A stretch of 64,000 nt of DNA from Pukyongia salina. Lineage in GTDB: Bacteria > Bacteroidota > Bacteroidia > Flavobacteriales > Flavobacteriaceae. The stretch is taken from NCBI RefSeq assembly GCF_002966125.1, contig NZ_CP027062.1, positions 682,001 to 746,000 on the forward strand, in the 5' to 3' direction. Both the position numbers and the translations under genes were made by a program. Below the pieces are notes generated by a model. That model ran no database searches. It saw only the letters and a list, made by a program, of their open reading frames with translations, and had not been told where the DNA came from. Shown piece by piece: positions 6,982 through 15,911 of this stretch (within the stretch, counting starts at the first letter, position 1; every line of letters begins with the position of its first letter).

Positions 6982-8757
6982 ATGCAAAAATCACTCATGC
7001 TGTTATTGCTGGTTCTGGCCTTCGGAAGTAATTTCGGACAAGAGCTGGAAAAAACCTGGCACTTTTCGGCAATAGAGAATGAACAGGGCGAAACCCTGGT
7101 TGCTGTCGATCCCGACATCGATTTTTTAACCCTTTCGGAAGGAACCTTCAGCTATGAACTCGCTGCCAAGAACAACCTAAAGGCCTCCGGGGATTATATA
7201 ATTCAGAATAATTTACTGCTGTTCTTCTACGTGCAACCCAACGACACTCTAAGAAGATACCGAATAACCGAACATACAGATAGTACCCTGGTTTTCAAAG
7301 AGGATCAGGTTATGTATAAATTCCGTTCTACGGTTGATTCCCCCCCTGTGGTTACCTCCACAGATCAACAACAAACGTTGGCAGTTGACCCTACAAAGGG
7401 GTTAGGTATTACGTTGAATAGCGTTATACGCGGAGCCATAGGAATGATCTTTCTGCTTCTTATTTGTTATCTCCTAAGCAGCAATCGTCGACAAATTAGC
7501 TGGCGCCTTGTTTTTTCGGGACTCGCCCTTCAGCTGATCTTTGCAGTGTTAGTGCTGAAAGTTCCGTTTGTTGCTACTATCTTCGAATGGTTTTCGGAAA
7601 AGGTTGTAGCGTTCCTTTCCCTGGCAGATATTGGCGCAAATTTTGTCTTTGGTGCATGGCCGGATCTGGCCGAAATTTTTCAAGTTAGGTTCGACGCAGA
7701 TGGCAACGTAATAAAAGAATCCTTCACTATAGGTTATATTTTTGCCTTTAAGGTGCTCCCTACCATTGTTTTCTTTTCCGCTTTTACCTCTTTGTTATAT
7801 TACCTCGGAATCTTGCAAAAGATCGTATATGCCTTTGCCTGGGTAATGAGTAAGACCATGAGATTATCAGGAGCTGAAAGTTTAGCAGCGGCCGCCAACA
7901 TCTTTATTGGACAAACCGAAGCACCTCTGGTAGTAAAACCCTACCTGGAGAAAATGACCAAAAGTGAAATGCTTTGCCTGATGGTGGGTGGTATGGCAAC
8001 CATAGCCGGGGGCGTACTGGCTGCTTTTATAGCTTTTTTAGGAGGCGATAGTGACGCCGAACGTGTGATCTTTGCCAAGCATTTGTTAACTGCCTCTATC
8101 ATGTCTGCTCCTGCGGCTATCGTAATTGCCAAAATGTTGTACCCCGAAGTTGAAACGGTGAACACCAAACTTAGCATTGCCCGCGATAAAATTGGCTCTA
8201 ACGTACTGGATGCCATTTCGAAAGGTACGACCGATGGAGTGAAACTTGCGGTGAATGTGGGTGCCATGTTATTGGTTTTTACTTCGCTTATGGCAGTTTT
8301 AAACTGGATCTCCTCGGATCTGGTGGGTGGCCCAACCGGGTTGAACGATAAGATCGCCAGCGTTACAGAAGGCAGGTATACCGAACTTTCCATGCAATAT
8401 ATACTGGGTAACCTTTTTGCTCCTGTTGCCTGGATCATTGGGGTCCCCGCCGAAGATATCGTTGTGGTGGGACAACTCCTGGGAGAAAAAACCATTCTAA
8501 ACGAATTCTACGCTTATGCTTCATTAAGTGACCTGAAGAATAACGGTGCGATCACAAATTATCGATCTATCGTAATTGCAACCTATGCGCTTTGTGGTTT
8601 CGCGAATTTCGCATCCATCGGGATACAGATTGGTGGCATAGGGGTGCTGGCACCATCCCAGCGAAAGACATTGGCCGCTTTCGGGATCAAGGCCTTAATA
8701 GGGGGTACTGTCGCTGCCTTGTTAACGGCAACAATTGCCGGTATGTTGATCGGGTAG
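6982..8757 (+). CDS. NupC-type concentrative nucleoside transporter with an extra N-terminal exported domain
   Basis: 591 residues from the ATG at 6982; an earlier in-frame ATG at 6955 lies inside the preceding gene and would precede a good signal peptide, so I prefer 6982. Residues 1-about 20 look like a signal peptide (MLLLLVLAFGSNFGQ) and about 20-120 form a small polar, beta-rich domain reminiscent of lipocalin-like DUFs. From about 150 the protein is a canonical CNT transporter with Nucleos_tra2 N, gate and C domains: GYIFAFKVLPTIVFFSAF, GAESLAAAANIFIGQTEAPL, VGGMATIAGGVLAAF, KLAVNVGAMLLVF, GFANFASIGIQIGGIG. It should import nucleosides with Na+ or H+. The first module would place about 100 residues on the periplasmic side. 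thyA lies downstream in the same direction, a plausible nucleotide-metabolism neighbour. Confidence 0.9.
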   Translation: MQKSLMLLLLVLAFGSNFGQELEKTWHFSAIENEQGETLVAVDPDIDFLTLSEGTFSYELAAKNNLKASGDYIIQNNLLLFFYVQPNDTLRRYRITEHTDSTLVFKEDQVMYKFRSTVDSPPVVTSTDQQQTLAVDPTKGLGITLNSVIRGAIGMIFLLLICYLLSSNRRQISWRLVFSGLALQLIFAVLVLKVPFVATIFEWFSEKVVAFLSLADIGANFVFGAWPDLAEIFQVRFDADGNVIKESFTIGYIFAFKVLPTIVFFSAFTSLLYYLGILQKIVYAFAWVMSKTMRLSGAESLAAAANIFIGQTEAPLVVKPYLEKMTKSEMLCLMVGGMATIAGGVLAAFIAFLGGDSDAERVIFAKHLLTASIMSAPAAIVIAKMLYPEVETVNTKLSIARDKIGSNVLDAISKGTTDGVKLAVNVGAMLLVFTSLMAVLNWISSDLVGGPTGLNDKIASVTEGRYTELSMQYILGNLFAPVAWIIGVPAEDIVVVGQLLGEKTILNEFYAYASLSDLKNNGAITNYRSIVIATYALCGFANFASIGIQIGGIGVLAPSQRKTLAAFGIKALIGGTVAALLTATIAGMLIG

Positions 8758-8860
8758 ACTTTCAGAATAAAAACCGTTGATAACTTGTAATAAAAGAACT
8801 GATTTGCTGTTCTTTAAAAACAGCCTGTTTTATATTTTTATTTCCTGAAAAAAGATCGGC

Positions 8861-9685
8861 ATGAAACAATATCACGACCTCGTTAAACATATATTAGAAC
8901 ACGGAGCAGAAAAGAGCGATCGTACCGGTACGGGCACCAAAAGTGTGTTTGGCTACCAGATGCGTTTCGATCTTAGTGAAGGTTTTCCAATGGTCACTAC
9001 CAAAAAACTTCACCTGAAGTCGATCATCTACGAATTACTCTGGTTCCTGAATGGGGATACCAATATAAAATACCTGCAGGAGAATGGTGTTCGGATCTGG
9101 AACGAATGGGCAGACGAAGAAGGCAACCTGGGACCTGTTTACGGCCACCAATGGAGAAATTGGAATAGTGAGGAGATCGACCAGATCTCTGAGGTGATCC
9201 AAACTTTAAAGACCAATCCCGATAGCAGGCGAATGCTGGTGAGTGCCTGGAATCCATCTGTACTACCCGACACCTCAAAACCTTTTGCCGAAAACGTGGC
9301 TAACGGTAAAGCGGCCCTCCCTCCTTGTCATGCATTCTTCCAGTTCTATGTGGCCGATGGAAAACTCTCTTGTCAACTCTATCAACGAAGCGCCGATGTC
9401 TTCTTAGGAGTACCCTTTAATATCGCATCCTACGCTTTGTTTACCATGATGATGGCACAGGTTTGTGGTTATGAAGCCGGAGATTTCATTCATACCTTTG
9501 GCGATGCCCACATCTACAGCAATCATATGGAGCAATTGGAGCTTCAGTTGTCCCGGGATCCACGCCCGTTACCGAAAATGTTGCTCAATCCGGATGTAAA
9601 AGATATCTTTGGCTTTAAATTTGATGATTTTAAACTTGTAAACTACGACCCCCACCCACATATAAAAGGTGTGGTTGCCGTGTAA
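8861..9685 (+). CDS. thyA: thymidylate synthase
   Basis: 274 residues, close to the 264 of the E. coli enzyme, with a short insertion after residue 135. The catalytic Cys is C156 in [11 protein letters not shown]. Other fixed blocks are [63 protein letters not shown] and GDAHIYSNH. It methylates dUMP to dTMP using methylene-tetrahydrofolate and releases dihydrofolate, which the DHFR encoded at 14.5 kb can recycle. A gap of about 100 bp separates it from nupC; the next gene follows after 12 bp. Confidence 0.97.
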   Translation: MKQYHDLVKHILEHGAEKSDRTGTGTKSVFGYQMRFDLSEGFPMVTTKKLHLKSIIYELLWFLNGDTNIKYLQENGVRIWNEWADEEGNLGPVYGHQWRNWNSEEIDQISEVIQTLKTNPDSRRMLVSAWNPSVLPDTSKPFAENVANGKAALPPCHAFFQFYVADGKLSCQLYQRSADVFLGVPFNIASYALFTMMMAQVCGYEAGDFIHTFGDAHIYSNHMEQLELQLSRDPRPLPKMLLNPDVKDIFGFKFDDFKLVNYDPHPHIKGVVAV

Positions 9686-9697
9686 AAAAGCCTATTT

Positions 9698-10129
9698 ATG
9701 AAAAATCTAATAGTACTGCTATTCCTTATCACCACTGTTGGCGGTTATGCCCAGGAATGGGGAACAATTGAAAAGAACAAGATAACCATGCGGGAAGTAG
9801 CTCCAGTTTGGCCCGGATGTGAAAATGACAGTGCCACTAAAAGAGATAACTGCTTCAATACTCAACTTGCCACCCATATTGCCAAAAACTTTAAATATCC
9901 TGCCGAAGAGTATAAGAAGAACATACAGGGGCGTGTGGTAGTAACCTTTATCGTGAATACCGAAGGCCTTATCGAGATCAAGAGCATCACAGGAGGAAAC
10001 GAGGGATTACAGGCAGAAGCCAAGCGCAATATCTTGTCCATCCCAAAAATGGCCAAACCGGGGATGTTAGCCGGTAAACCCCGGGCTATAGAATACACTG
10101 TGCCAATTACCTTTAAAACAGGTAAGTAA
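9698..10129 (+). CDS. secreted TonB C-terminal-domain protein
   Basis: 143 residues. The N-terminus is a cleavable-looking signal peptide (LIVLLFLITTVGGYAQ), not the membrane anchor and Pro-rich linker of true TonB. The mature part carries the VxPVWPGCEN segment common in Bacteroidota TonB paralogues and a TonB C-terminal fold at about 60-140: GRVVVTFIVNTEGLIEIKSI, then YTVPITFK. It is likely periplasmic. Real energy transduction would need a membrane partner, so calling it TonB is risky; TonB-box-binding or an unrelated envelope role is possible. It is followed 1 bp later by a paralogue. Confidence 0.75.
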   Translation: MKNLIVLLFLITTVGGYAQEWGTIEKNKITMREVAPVWPGCENDSATKRDNCFNTQLATHIAKNFKYPAEEYKKNIQGRVVVTFIVNTEGLIEIKSITGGNEGLQAEAKRNILSIPKMAKPGMLAGKPRAIEYTVPITFKTGK

Positions 10130-10130
10130 A

Positions 10131-10631
10131 ATGTTTAAAAATATCTTTCTTGTTTGTACTCTTTTGATGGGTATGAATTTATTCGCCCAGAACGAAAGCG
10201 ATACTTCTACCATTACCAAGGAAGCCGATGTTCCATTTGCTACTATTGAAAATGTTCCAGTGTTTCCAGGCTGTGAAGGTTCAGACAATATGATTCTGAA
10301 AAAATGCATGTCGGATAACATAGCCCGAGTAGTGAGTGAAAATTTCGACATGAAACTGGTAAAATCCCTTGATCTAAAGCCGAGAAAATACAGGATCGCA
10401 GTACAATTTAAGATAGATAAAACAGGAAATGTGGTGGATATTCGTTCCAGAGCAGACCATGAGATGCTGGAAGCAGAGGCCATACGAGTAGTTTCTCTTC
10501 TCCCTCAAATGAGGCCGGGGAAACAACGTGGACAAGAAGTAGGAGTACTATATGCACTCCCCATCATATTTGAAGTGGAACCTTCGGCCAAAGCAGAACG
10601 CCGGCTAAAACGCAAGAAATCCGGGGATTAG
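10131..10631 (+). CDS. second secreted TonB C-terminal-domain-like protein
   Basis: 166 residues with a signal peptide (VCTLLMGMNLFAQ) and the same VPVFPGCEGSDN motif followed by a TonB-C-like fold (RIAVQFKIDKTGNVVDIRS, ALPIIFEVEP). The C-terminus is basic (ERRLKRKKSGD). It begins 1 bp after its paralogue, so they form an operon and probably arose by tandem duplication followed by divergence. No transmembrane anchor is present. Function is unknown beyond the fold. Confidence 0.72.
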   Translation: MFKNIFLVCTLLMGMNLFAQNESDTSTITKEADVPFATIENVPVFPGCEGSDNMILKKCMSDNIARVVSENFDMKLVKSLDLKPRKYRIAVQFKIDKTGNVVDIRSRADHEMLEAEAIRVVSLLPQMRPGKQRGQEVGVLYALPIIFEVEPSAKAERRLKRKKSGD

Positions 10632-10690
10632 CAGCAACAAGGTTTAACAAAGCATAAAGAAAATTCGAAAAAAATGTTTGGTATCTTTAA

Positions 10691-10720
10691 GGGTCGGAGA
10701 TAAATTCCGACTCTTTTTTT
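10691..10720 (+). terminator. hairpin with T-run directly before egtB
   Basis: GGGTCGGA (10691-10698) pairs with TCCGACTC (10706-10713) and is followed by seven T, with the egtB ATG immediately after. It has the shape of an intrinsic terminator for the TonB-like pair. A near-consensus -7 box, TATCTTTA at 10682-10689, would place the hairpin at the 5' end of the egtB mRNA. Confidence 0.6.
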
Positions 10721-11884
10721 ATGATCCATACCAAAAACCTGGTTTCTTTCTTTTTAGAGACTCGTTCACATACCGAATCACTTTGTAAACCTCTGGAGAT
10801 CGAAGATTATGTTGTTCAGCCGGTGATTGATGTATCTCCGCCTAAATGGCATCTGGGACATACAACCTGGTTTTTTGAAGAATTTATTCTGAAACCCTAC
10901 AAACCTGGCTATAAACTCTTTCATGAAGATTTCGCCTTTGTATTCAACAGTTATTATGAAACAGTAGGAAAACGAGTGGTGCGAAGCGACCGGGGTAACT
11001 TATCTCGTCCGGGCGTAACCAAGGTCTACGACTATCGCCATTACGTAACCAACGAAATGAAAGAATTTATTTCTTCAGAAGCTATAAATGAACAGATCCT
11101 TTCACTTCTTGAGATAGGCATTCATCACGAAAAACAACATCAGGAACTACTCCTTACCGATATTAAATACATACTGGGAAACAATCCTATACTTCCTGTT
11201 TACAACGATAAATTCCTGGAAAATCCTGTTCAAAACGAAGCGCAACAATGGATCCCGGTACATGAAGGGATCTACGAGATAGGACATGCATCCTCCGATT
11301 TTTGCTACGATAATGAATTGGGCCGTCACAAGGTCTACTTGCACGATTATGAAATTTCGAATAAGTTGGTCACTAACCAGGAATTCCTGGCCTTTATCGA
11401 AGACGGGGGATATTCGAAATTCGATCTGTGGCATGCCGAAGGATGGGATTGGGTGCAACAGCAAAAGATCACCCAACCTATGTACTGGCATAATATAGAT
11501 GGTAATTGGCAGCAGTACACCCTGGCAGGCCTTCGGGAATTAGAGATGGAATCCCCTCTAAGTCATATCTCCTATTTTGAGGCTTTTGCTTACGCCCAAT
11601 GGAAAGGCTATCGCTTACCTACCGAATTTGAATGGGAGGCTGCACAGCATCATTTTTCATGGGGAGATCGATGGGAATGGACCGAAAGTGCTTATTTGCC
11701 ATATCCCGGCTATGAAAAACCGCCCGGCGCAATTGGCGAATACAATGGTAAGTTTATGGTGAATCAAAAAGTTTTACGAGGCGGCTCTGTTGCTACTCCC
11801 GTAAATCACACCCGGCCTACCTACAGAAATTTTTTTCAAACAAACCTGCGATGGCAATTTACCGGGATCCGGTTGGCCAGATAA
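10721..11884 (+). CDS. egtB: ergothioneine biosynthesis sulfoxide synthase EgtB
   Basis: 387 residues. The N-terminal DinB-like half has the three expected non-haem iron ligands: H47 in WHLGHTTWFFEEF and the HxxxH pair H136/H140 in HHEKQHQELLLTD. The C-terminal half is the FGE-sulfatase domain: GHASSDFCYDNELGRHKVYL, SNKLVTNQEFLAFI, GYRLPTEFEWEAA, VLRGGSVATP and FFQTNLRWQFTGIRLAR. EgtB joins trimethylhistidine (hercynine) to a thiol with O2, giving a sulfoxide intermediate. egtD follows 13 bp downstream, confirming the pathway. No egtA (gamma-glutamylcysteine ligase) or egtC is adjacent, so direct use of cysteine is plausible but not proven. OvoA would be longer and contain its own methyltransferase. 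Confidence 0.92.
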   Translation: MIHTKNLVSFFLETRSHTESLCKPLEIEDYVVQPVIDVSPPKWHLGHTTWFFEEFILKPYKPGYKLFHEDFAFVFNSYYETVGKRVVRSDRGNLSRPGVTKVYDYRHYVTNEMKEFISSEAINEQILSLLEIGIHHEKQHQELLLTDIKYILGNNPILPVYNDKFLENPVQNEAQQWIPVHEGIYEIGHASSDFCYDNELGRHKVYLHDYEISNKLVTNQEFLAFIEDGGYSKFDLWHAEGWDWVQQQKITQPMYWHNIDGNWQQYTLAGLRELEMESPLSHISYFEAFAYAQWKGYRLPTEFEWEAAQHHFSWGDRWEWTESAYLPYPGYEKPPGAIGEYNGKFMVNQKVLRGGSVATPVNHTRPTYRNFFQTNLRWQFTGIRLAR

Positions 11885-11897
11885 ATGCGATAAGCTT

Positions 11898-12875
11898 ATG
11901 AGTACTATTACCGAAACTATTCTCGACACAACTTTTAAAAAGGATGTATTTAATGGCCTTACGGCCAACCCAAAATATTTATACTCAAAATACATCTACG
12001 ACAAGCGGGGAGATAAACTCTTCCGGGACATCATGGCATTGGACGAATATTATCTTACCGATAGTGAATTCGAGATCCTCAGTTTTCATACAGAAGCGAT
12101 TTCTGAATTATTCCGTGGAAATGGTAAGGGTATGGACCTTATTGAGCTGGGAGCTGGCGATGGTAAGAAAACAAAGGTCCTTTTATCCTACCTTTCTAAG
12201 AATTACTATGACTTTGTATATAAACCGATAGACATTAGCGAGAACGCCATCGATCTTTTGACTGCCAATTTGCAACATGAACTTCCCAAAGTTCAGGTTG
12301 ATGCCGAAATAGGGGAATATTTCGAGGTTCTGGAGCGTCTTAAACAATTTAATTCCCGTAAAAAGGTGATCATGCTACTTGGTTCCAATATTGGCAATTT
12401 ACTTCATCCGAGAGCCATAGATTTTCTCTCACGCCTAAAAGAAACCATGAATGCCGGAGATCTTGTATTTATGGGATTCGACCAGAAAAAAGACCCTCAA
12501 ACAATACTTAACGCCTATAATGACCCTAAGGGCGTTACAGCAGAATTCAACAAAAACCTATTACACAGGATCAATTCTGAAATGAATGCGAATTTCGACA
12601 CCGGAAAATTTAAACACTGGGAGGTTTACGATCCGGAGACGGGAACCGCCAAGAGTTATTTGGTTGCAACCGAAAAAATGGTGGTTAATATCGAAGCTTT
12701 AGATTTAACAGTGCATTTCGATCCCTGGGAGACTATTCATACAGAGATATCACAGAAATACGATGATAAGGTAGTACAATGGCTGGCGGAAGAATCGGGT
12801 CTTGCGATAGTAACCTCGTTTTCAGACTCTAAGAATTACTATAAAGATTTTGTATTCTGCAGAAAAAGAAAATAA
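11898..12875 (+). CDS. egtD: L-histidine N-alpha-methyltransferase EgtD
   Basis: 325 residues, the normal length of EgtD. SAM-binding motif I is LIELGAGDGKKTKVLL (about residues 80-95), and the family block VIMLLGSNIGNLLHP follows at about 158. Also visible are YDKRGDKLFRDIMALDEYYL and, at the C-terminus, SFSDSKNYYKDFVFCRKRK. It trimethylates histidine to hercynine, the substrate of EgtB encoded just upstream. It belongs to the egtBD operon. Confidence 0.93.
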   Translation: MSTITETILDTTFKKDVFNGLTANPKYLYSKYIYDKRGDKLFRDIMALDEYYLTDSEFEILSFHTEAISELFRGNGKGMDLIELGAGDGKKTKVLLSYLSKNYYDFVYKPIDISENAIDLLTANLQHELPKVQVDAEIGEYFEVLERLKQFNSRKKVIMLLGSNIGNLLHPRAIDFLSRLKETMNAGDLVFMGFDQKKDPQTILNAYNDPKGVTAEFNKNLLHRINSEMNANFDTGKFKHWEVYDPETGTAKSYLVATEKMVVNIEALDLTVHFDPWETIHTEISQKYDDKVVQWLAEESGLAIVTSFSDSKNYYKDFVFCRKRK

Positions 12876-12965
12876 AATGCCCCATTTCGTACCAGTGCTA
12901 TTAACTGGTTAATTATATCCGTTTAGATCATCGTAATACCTTGCATTAGCGTTATAAAAGCGAAG

Positions 12966-14048
12966 TTAATATGAATCTATGATCTCTAGTAGTTTGTGTA
13001 GATCTTCTCTGGTATTGTAGATATGAAAACTCACCCGAATTCCTTTCCCTCTGAGCGAGCAGATCACTTTTTCGGATTTAAATCTTTCGAACAATTCTTT
13101 ATCCCCTTTTATATTGAAAATAGTAGAATGCGTTTCTCTATTCACTACGGCTTCATCGAGTAGATCCCTCTTAACAAATTCGGATTTTGCTGTATGAATT
13201 AGGTCCTTTAGGTGTTCTTCTACCTTGTCCATCCCAAGCTTTTCAAGAAAAGTGACCGATTCTCCCAGGCTACCAAAATTGAGCGTATCCAGATGTCCAG
13301 GCTCCATCCTGCCCACAAAGCTGATCTCATCTTTTTGACCGAAGCCGGCATCGGCCGAATTAAACCCGATCGTTCTAAGTGAAAACCTATGTTGAACCTC
13401 TGGTTTTATCATAAAAAGTCCGTTACCATAGCCGGCCAACAACCATTTGTAGGAACTTGCGCCTATAATATCCAGCGGACTTTCAGAAAAACTAAAGTTT
13501 GTGGTTCCAAGAAATTGAGTACCATCAGCAATAAGTAGGAGATTAGGATGATAGGCCTTGATTCGGTTTAAAAAATTAGGATCCATCATGATCCCACTTA
13601 TGTATTGCACCATACTAAATGCAAAAACATCGGGGTTATGCTCCACTATTGCTTCCTCTATGTTCTGCTCCAGGTTAGCATCGATCCTGGCGTAACATAA
13701 TTCGAATTTTCGAAACTCGGCAGGCCAGTTGATCGATGGATAATCGCCTTCGAGTAATAATATTTTACTTTCTTCAGCTAAGCCGTCCAGAAGAGCGTTC
13801 ATCCCAGTTGAAAAATTAGGAACCAGAGCTATGGTCTCTTCCGAAGTAGAAAAAAATCGTGATAAACCAGATCTGATCTCTCGTATATGCTGTTTATGTG
13901 TATCCCTGAAAATAGAACCCCCCTCCATCAAATTTTTATCGTGCTCCTGTCTCCACGATACCAGCGACCGGGACAACAAGCCACAGCTAGCTGTATTGAG
14001 ATAGGTATAATGTTGAGTAAGCGGAAATTCTTTTTTAAAATCTTCCAT
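12966..14048 (-). CDS. class V aminotransferase / cysteine-desulfurase-like PLP enzyme, candidate EgtE
   Basis: 360 residues. It is a fold-type I PLP enzyme of the class V group: the PLP-Asp motif is LLIADGTQFLG, and the Schiff-base Lys is in GASSYKWLLAGYGNG. VNRETHSTIFNI and the small C-terminal domain complete the fold. The family contains aminotransferases, kynureninase, selenocysteine lyase/desulfurases and EgtE, the C-S lyase that splits hercynylcysteine sulfoxide into ergothioneine. It converges on egtD with a 90-bp gap, so it is not in the same transcript, but the neighbourhood makes EgtE the leading guess. Sequence alone cannot settle the substrate. Confidence 0.7.
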   Translation of the reverse strand: MEDFKKEFPLTQHYTYLNTASCGLLSRSLVSWRQEHDKNLMEGGSIFRDTHKQHIREIRSGLSRFFSTSEETIALVPNFSTGMNALLDGLAEESKILLLEGDYPSINWPAEFRKFELCYARIDANLEQNIEEAIVEHNPDVFAFSMVQYISGIMMDPNFLNRIKAYHPNLLLIADGTQFLGTTNFSFSESPLDIIGASSYKWLLAGYGNGLFMIKPEVQHRFSLRTIGFNSADAGFGQKDEISFVGRMEPGHLDTLNFGSLGESVTFLEKLGMDKVEEHLKDLIHTAKSEFVKRDLLDEAVVNRETHSTIFNIKGDKELFERFKSEKVICSLRGKGIRVSFHIYNTREDLHKLLEIIDSY

Positions 14049-14109
14049 GGAGCGGGGCCGTTAAACCGTGAATTTTCAATATTTTTACAATAGCCTAAAA
14101 GTAGTCAGC

Positions 14110-14538
14110 ATGTTTTCAAAAAACAAAAAAACCGAAGGATTAGATCACGAACAACGACTGCAATACGAATATGCCAGAAAACGCATTGTACAAAAAAAGA
14201 GGTTGATGCAACATTTTATCATCTTTCTGGCGGGTTCGGTACTGTTGATCATTATTAACCCGGTACTAGGCATTGGTGATGAATTTTTTATTAAAGACTG
14301 GTTTATATGGGCCATCTTAATTTGGGCATTCTTGTTCCTGATACATCTTTTCAATGTTTTTATGATGAATAAGTTTATGGGGAAAGAATGGGAGGATAGG
14401 CAATTGGAACGATTGAAAGCAAAACAAAGTGCGCGAATCGCCGAATTACAAAAAGAGGTAGACGGCGATCTACTTAAACAGCAGCAAGCCCTAAAAAAAA
14501 ACGAAAATCTAAATCCTTTACCGCCGGAAAACGAATGA
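14110..14538 (+). CDS. 2TM domain protein
   Basis: 142 residues from the ATG at 14110; an in-frame ATG at 14068 gives 14 more residues that look like leader sequence. Two hydrophobic helices at about 36-57 (FIIFLAGSVLLIIINPVL) and 66-92 (FIWAILIWAFLFLIHLFNVF) are preceded by basic KRIVQKKRLMQH, the hallmark of the 2TM domain family (PF13239), which in some proteins is attached to LytS-type kinases. A charged coiled coil of about 40 residues follows. The stop overlaps the start of folA (ATGA), so they are cotranscribed. Its function is unknown. Confidence 0.8.
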   Translation: MFSKNKKTEGLDHEQRLQYEYARKRIVQKKRLMQHFIIFLAGSVLLIIINPVLGIGDEFFIKDWFIWAILIWAFLFLIHLFNVFMMNKFMGKEWEDRQLERLKAKQSARIAELQKEVDGDLLKQQQALKKNENLNPLPPENE

Positions 14539-15023
14539 TTACTATGATTGCCGCAGCCGGGGAAAATAACGAACTCGGCTTGAACAACCAACTGGTCTGG
14601 CATTTGCCCGACGACTTCAGAAGATTTAAACAACTAACCTCTGGCCATTATATCATTATGGGCCGAAAAACTTTCGAATCGTTTCCCAACCCTCTTCCTA
14701 ACAGAACCCATATTGTAATAACCCGTAACAAGGACTACAGCGCAGATGGCATCACGGTGGTGCATTCCATGGAAAAAGCACTGGAATTATCTAAAACAGA
14801 TAATCAACCTTTTATAATTGGTGGAGGTGAGATCTATACGCAAGGGCTGGACGTTGCCCAAAAGATCGAGTTAACCAGGGTTCATGGCACCTTCGATGCC
14901 GACACCTATTTTCCTGAGATCCCGGAAAGCGATTGGGAACTAGTGGAGGAACACTACCATCCTGTAGACGAACGCCACGACCACGCCTTTACTTACGAGA
15001 CCTGGGTCCGAAGGCCTATCTAG
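14535..15023 (+). CDS. folA: dihydrofolate reductase
   Basis: 162 residues, typical of chromosomal DHFR. Visible motifs: IAAAGENNELGLNNQLVWHLPDDFRRFK with the substrate-binding Asp in LPDD, the NADPH-binding IIMGRKTFESFP and NRTHIVITRN, and FIIGGGEIYTQ. It reduces dihydrofolate to tetrahydrofolate, completing the cycle with ThyA encoded 5 kb upstream. It overlaps the 2TM gene by 4 bp and is followed by a fructosamine kinase gene after 3 bp. Confidence 0.96.
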   Translation: MITMIAAAGENNELGLNNQLVWHLPDDFRRFKQLTSGHYIIMGRKTFESFPNPLPNRTHIVITRNKDYSADGITVVHSMEKALELSKTDNQPFIIGGGEIYTQGLDVAQKIELTRVHGTFDADTYFPEIPESDWELVEEHYHPVDERHDHAFTYETWVRRPI

Positions 15024-15026
15024 ATA

Positions 15027-15872
15027 ATGGAATCCTTACTCCACTCTATCGCCGCACTCAATTCGTTCAATTTACAGAGTTACCAACCTATGGCCGGAGG
15101 TGACATAAATGATGTCTTCCTTCTTCGGACCAATAATGGTGATCTTGTGGTAAAATTAAATTTGAACGATAAATACCCAAGTATGTTCGATACCGAGAAA
15201 GCCGGCCTCGAACTACTCGCCTCCACAGAGACATTCAGAATACCAAAAATTATCGCATGTGGGATAGAAGAGCACCATGCTTATCTTTTAATGGAATATA
15301 TTGACGGTGGTGCAAAAAAGAAAAGCTTTTGGGAAGAATTTGGTGGCCGATTAGCTAATTTACACCAAAACAGTGCCGATCTTTACGGCTGGAAATACAA
15401 CAACTACATAGGGAGTTTGTTTCAAGCGAACAGCTTTTATAACCTCGCTTCCCAATTTTACATCGAAAACAGGCTAAGGCCCCAGATCGGGCTAGCCCGA
15501 AGACAGGGATACCTGGAAAAGGACCTCACTAATTTCTTCAAAAACATAGCCGATATAATCCCGCAGGAAGCACCGGCTCTTATCCATGGCGACCTGTGGA
15601 GCGGTAATTACCTGATAGATAACACAGGTGCTCCCGTCCTTATAGATCCATCGGTATCCTACTCGCACAGGGAAATGGATCTGGCTATGATGCAATTGTT
15701 TGGAGGTTTTCCCGCCGAGGTTTTCAAGGTGTACCAGGAAGAATTTCCATTGTTGCCAGATTGGGAAGAGCGGATCGCCCTGTGGCAGCTTTATTATTTA
15801 CTGGTTCACCTCAACATCTTTGGAGGTGGTTATCTCGCCAGGGTAGAGACGATCATTTCTCGTTATTCTTAA
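15027..15872 (+). CDS. fructosamine kinase family protein
   Basis: 281 residues with an aminoglycoside-phosphotransferase-like kinase fold. The N-lobe has VVKLNLNDKYPSMFDTEKAG and the hinge ends in YLLMEYID. The catalytic loop is LIHGDLWSGNYLID, with the metal-binding Asp in PVLIDPSVSYSHREMDLAMM. The last block, and LYGWKYNNYIGSLFQ, mark the fructosamine kinase/ketosamine-3-kinase subfamily (PF03881), which removes glycation adducts from proteins by phosphorylating fructosamine or ribulosamine. It is 3 bp downstream of folA. Confidence 0.9.
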   Translation: MESLLHSIAALNSFNLQSYQPMAGGDINDVFLLRTNNGDLVVKLNLNDKYPSMFDTEKAGLELLASTETFRIPKIIACGIEEHHAYLLMEYIDGGAKKKSFWEEFGGRLANLHQNSADLYGWKYNNYIGSLFQANSFYNLASQFYIENRLRPQIGLARRQGYLEKDLTNFFKNIADIIPQEAPALIHGDLWSGNYLIDNTGAPVLIDPSVSYSHREMDLAMMQLFGGFPAEVFKVYQEEFPLLPDWEERIALWQLYYLLVHLNIFGGGYLARVETIISRYS

Positions 15873-15881
15873 ATAAAAGAT

Positions 15882-15889
15882 TATTTTTG
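15882..15889 (+). promoter_or_regulatory. candidate -7 promoter element of fabD
   Basis: TATTTTTG fits the TAnnTTTG consensus 22 bp before the fabD start. No matching -33 TTTG is visible. Confidence 0.4.
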
Positions 15890-15911
15890 TAGCCACAACG
15901 AACAACTACAT

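Noticed and set aside
7941-8495. Minus-strand ORF of 184 codons inside nupC
   Set aside because: Opposite strand of a well-conserved transporter; no recognisable domain.
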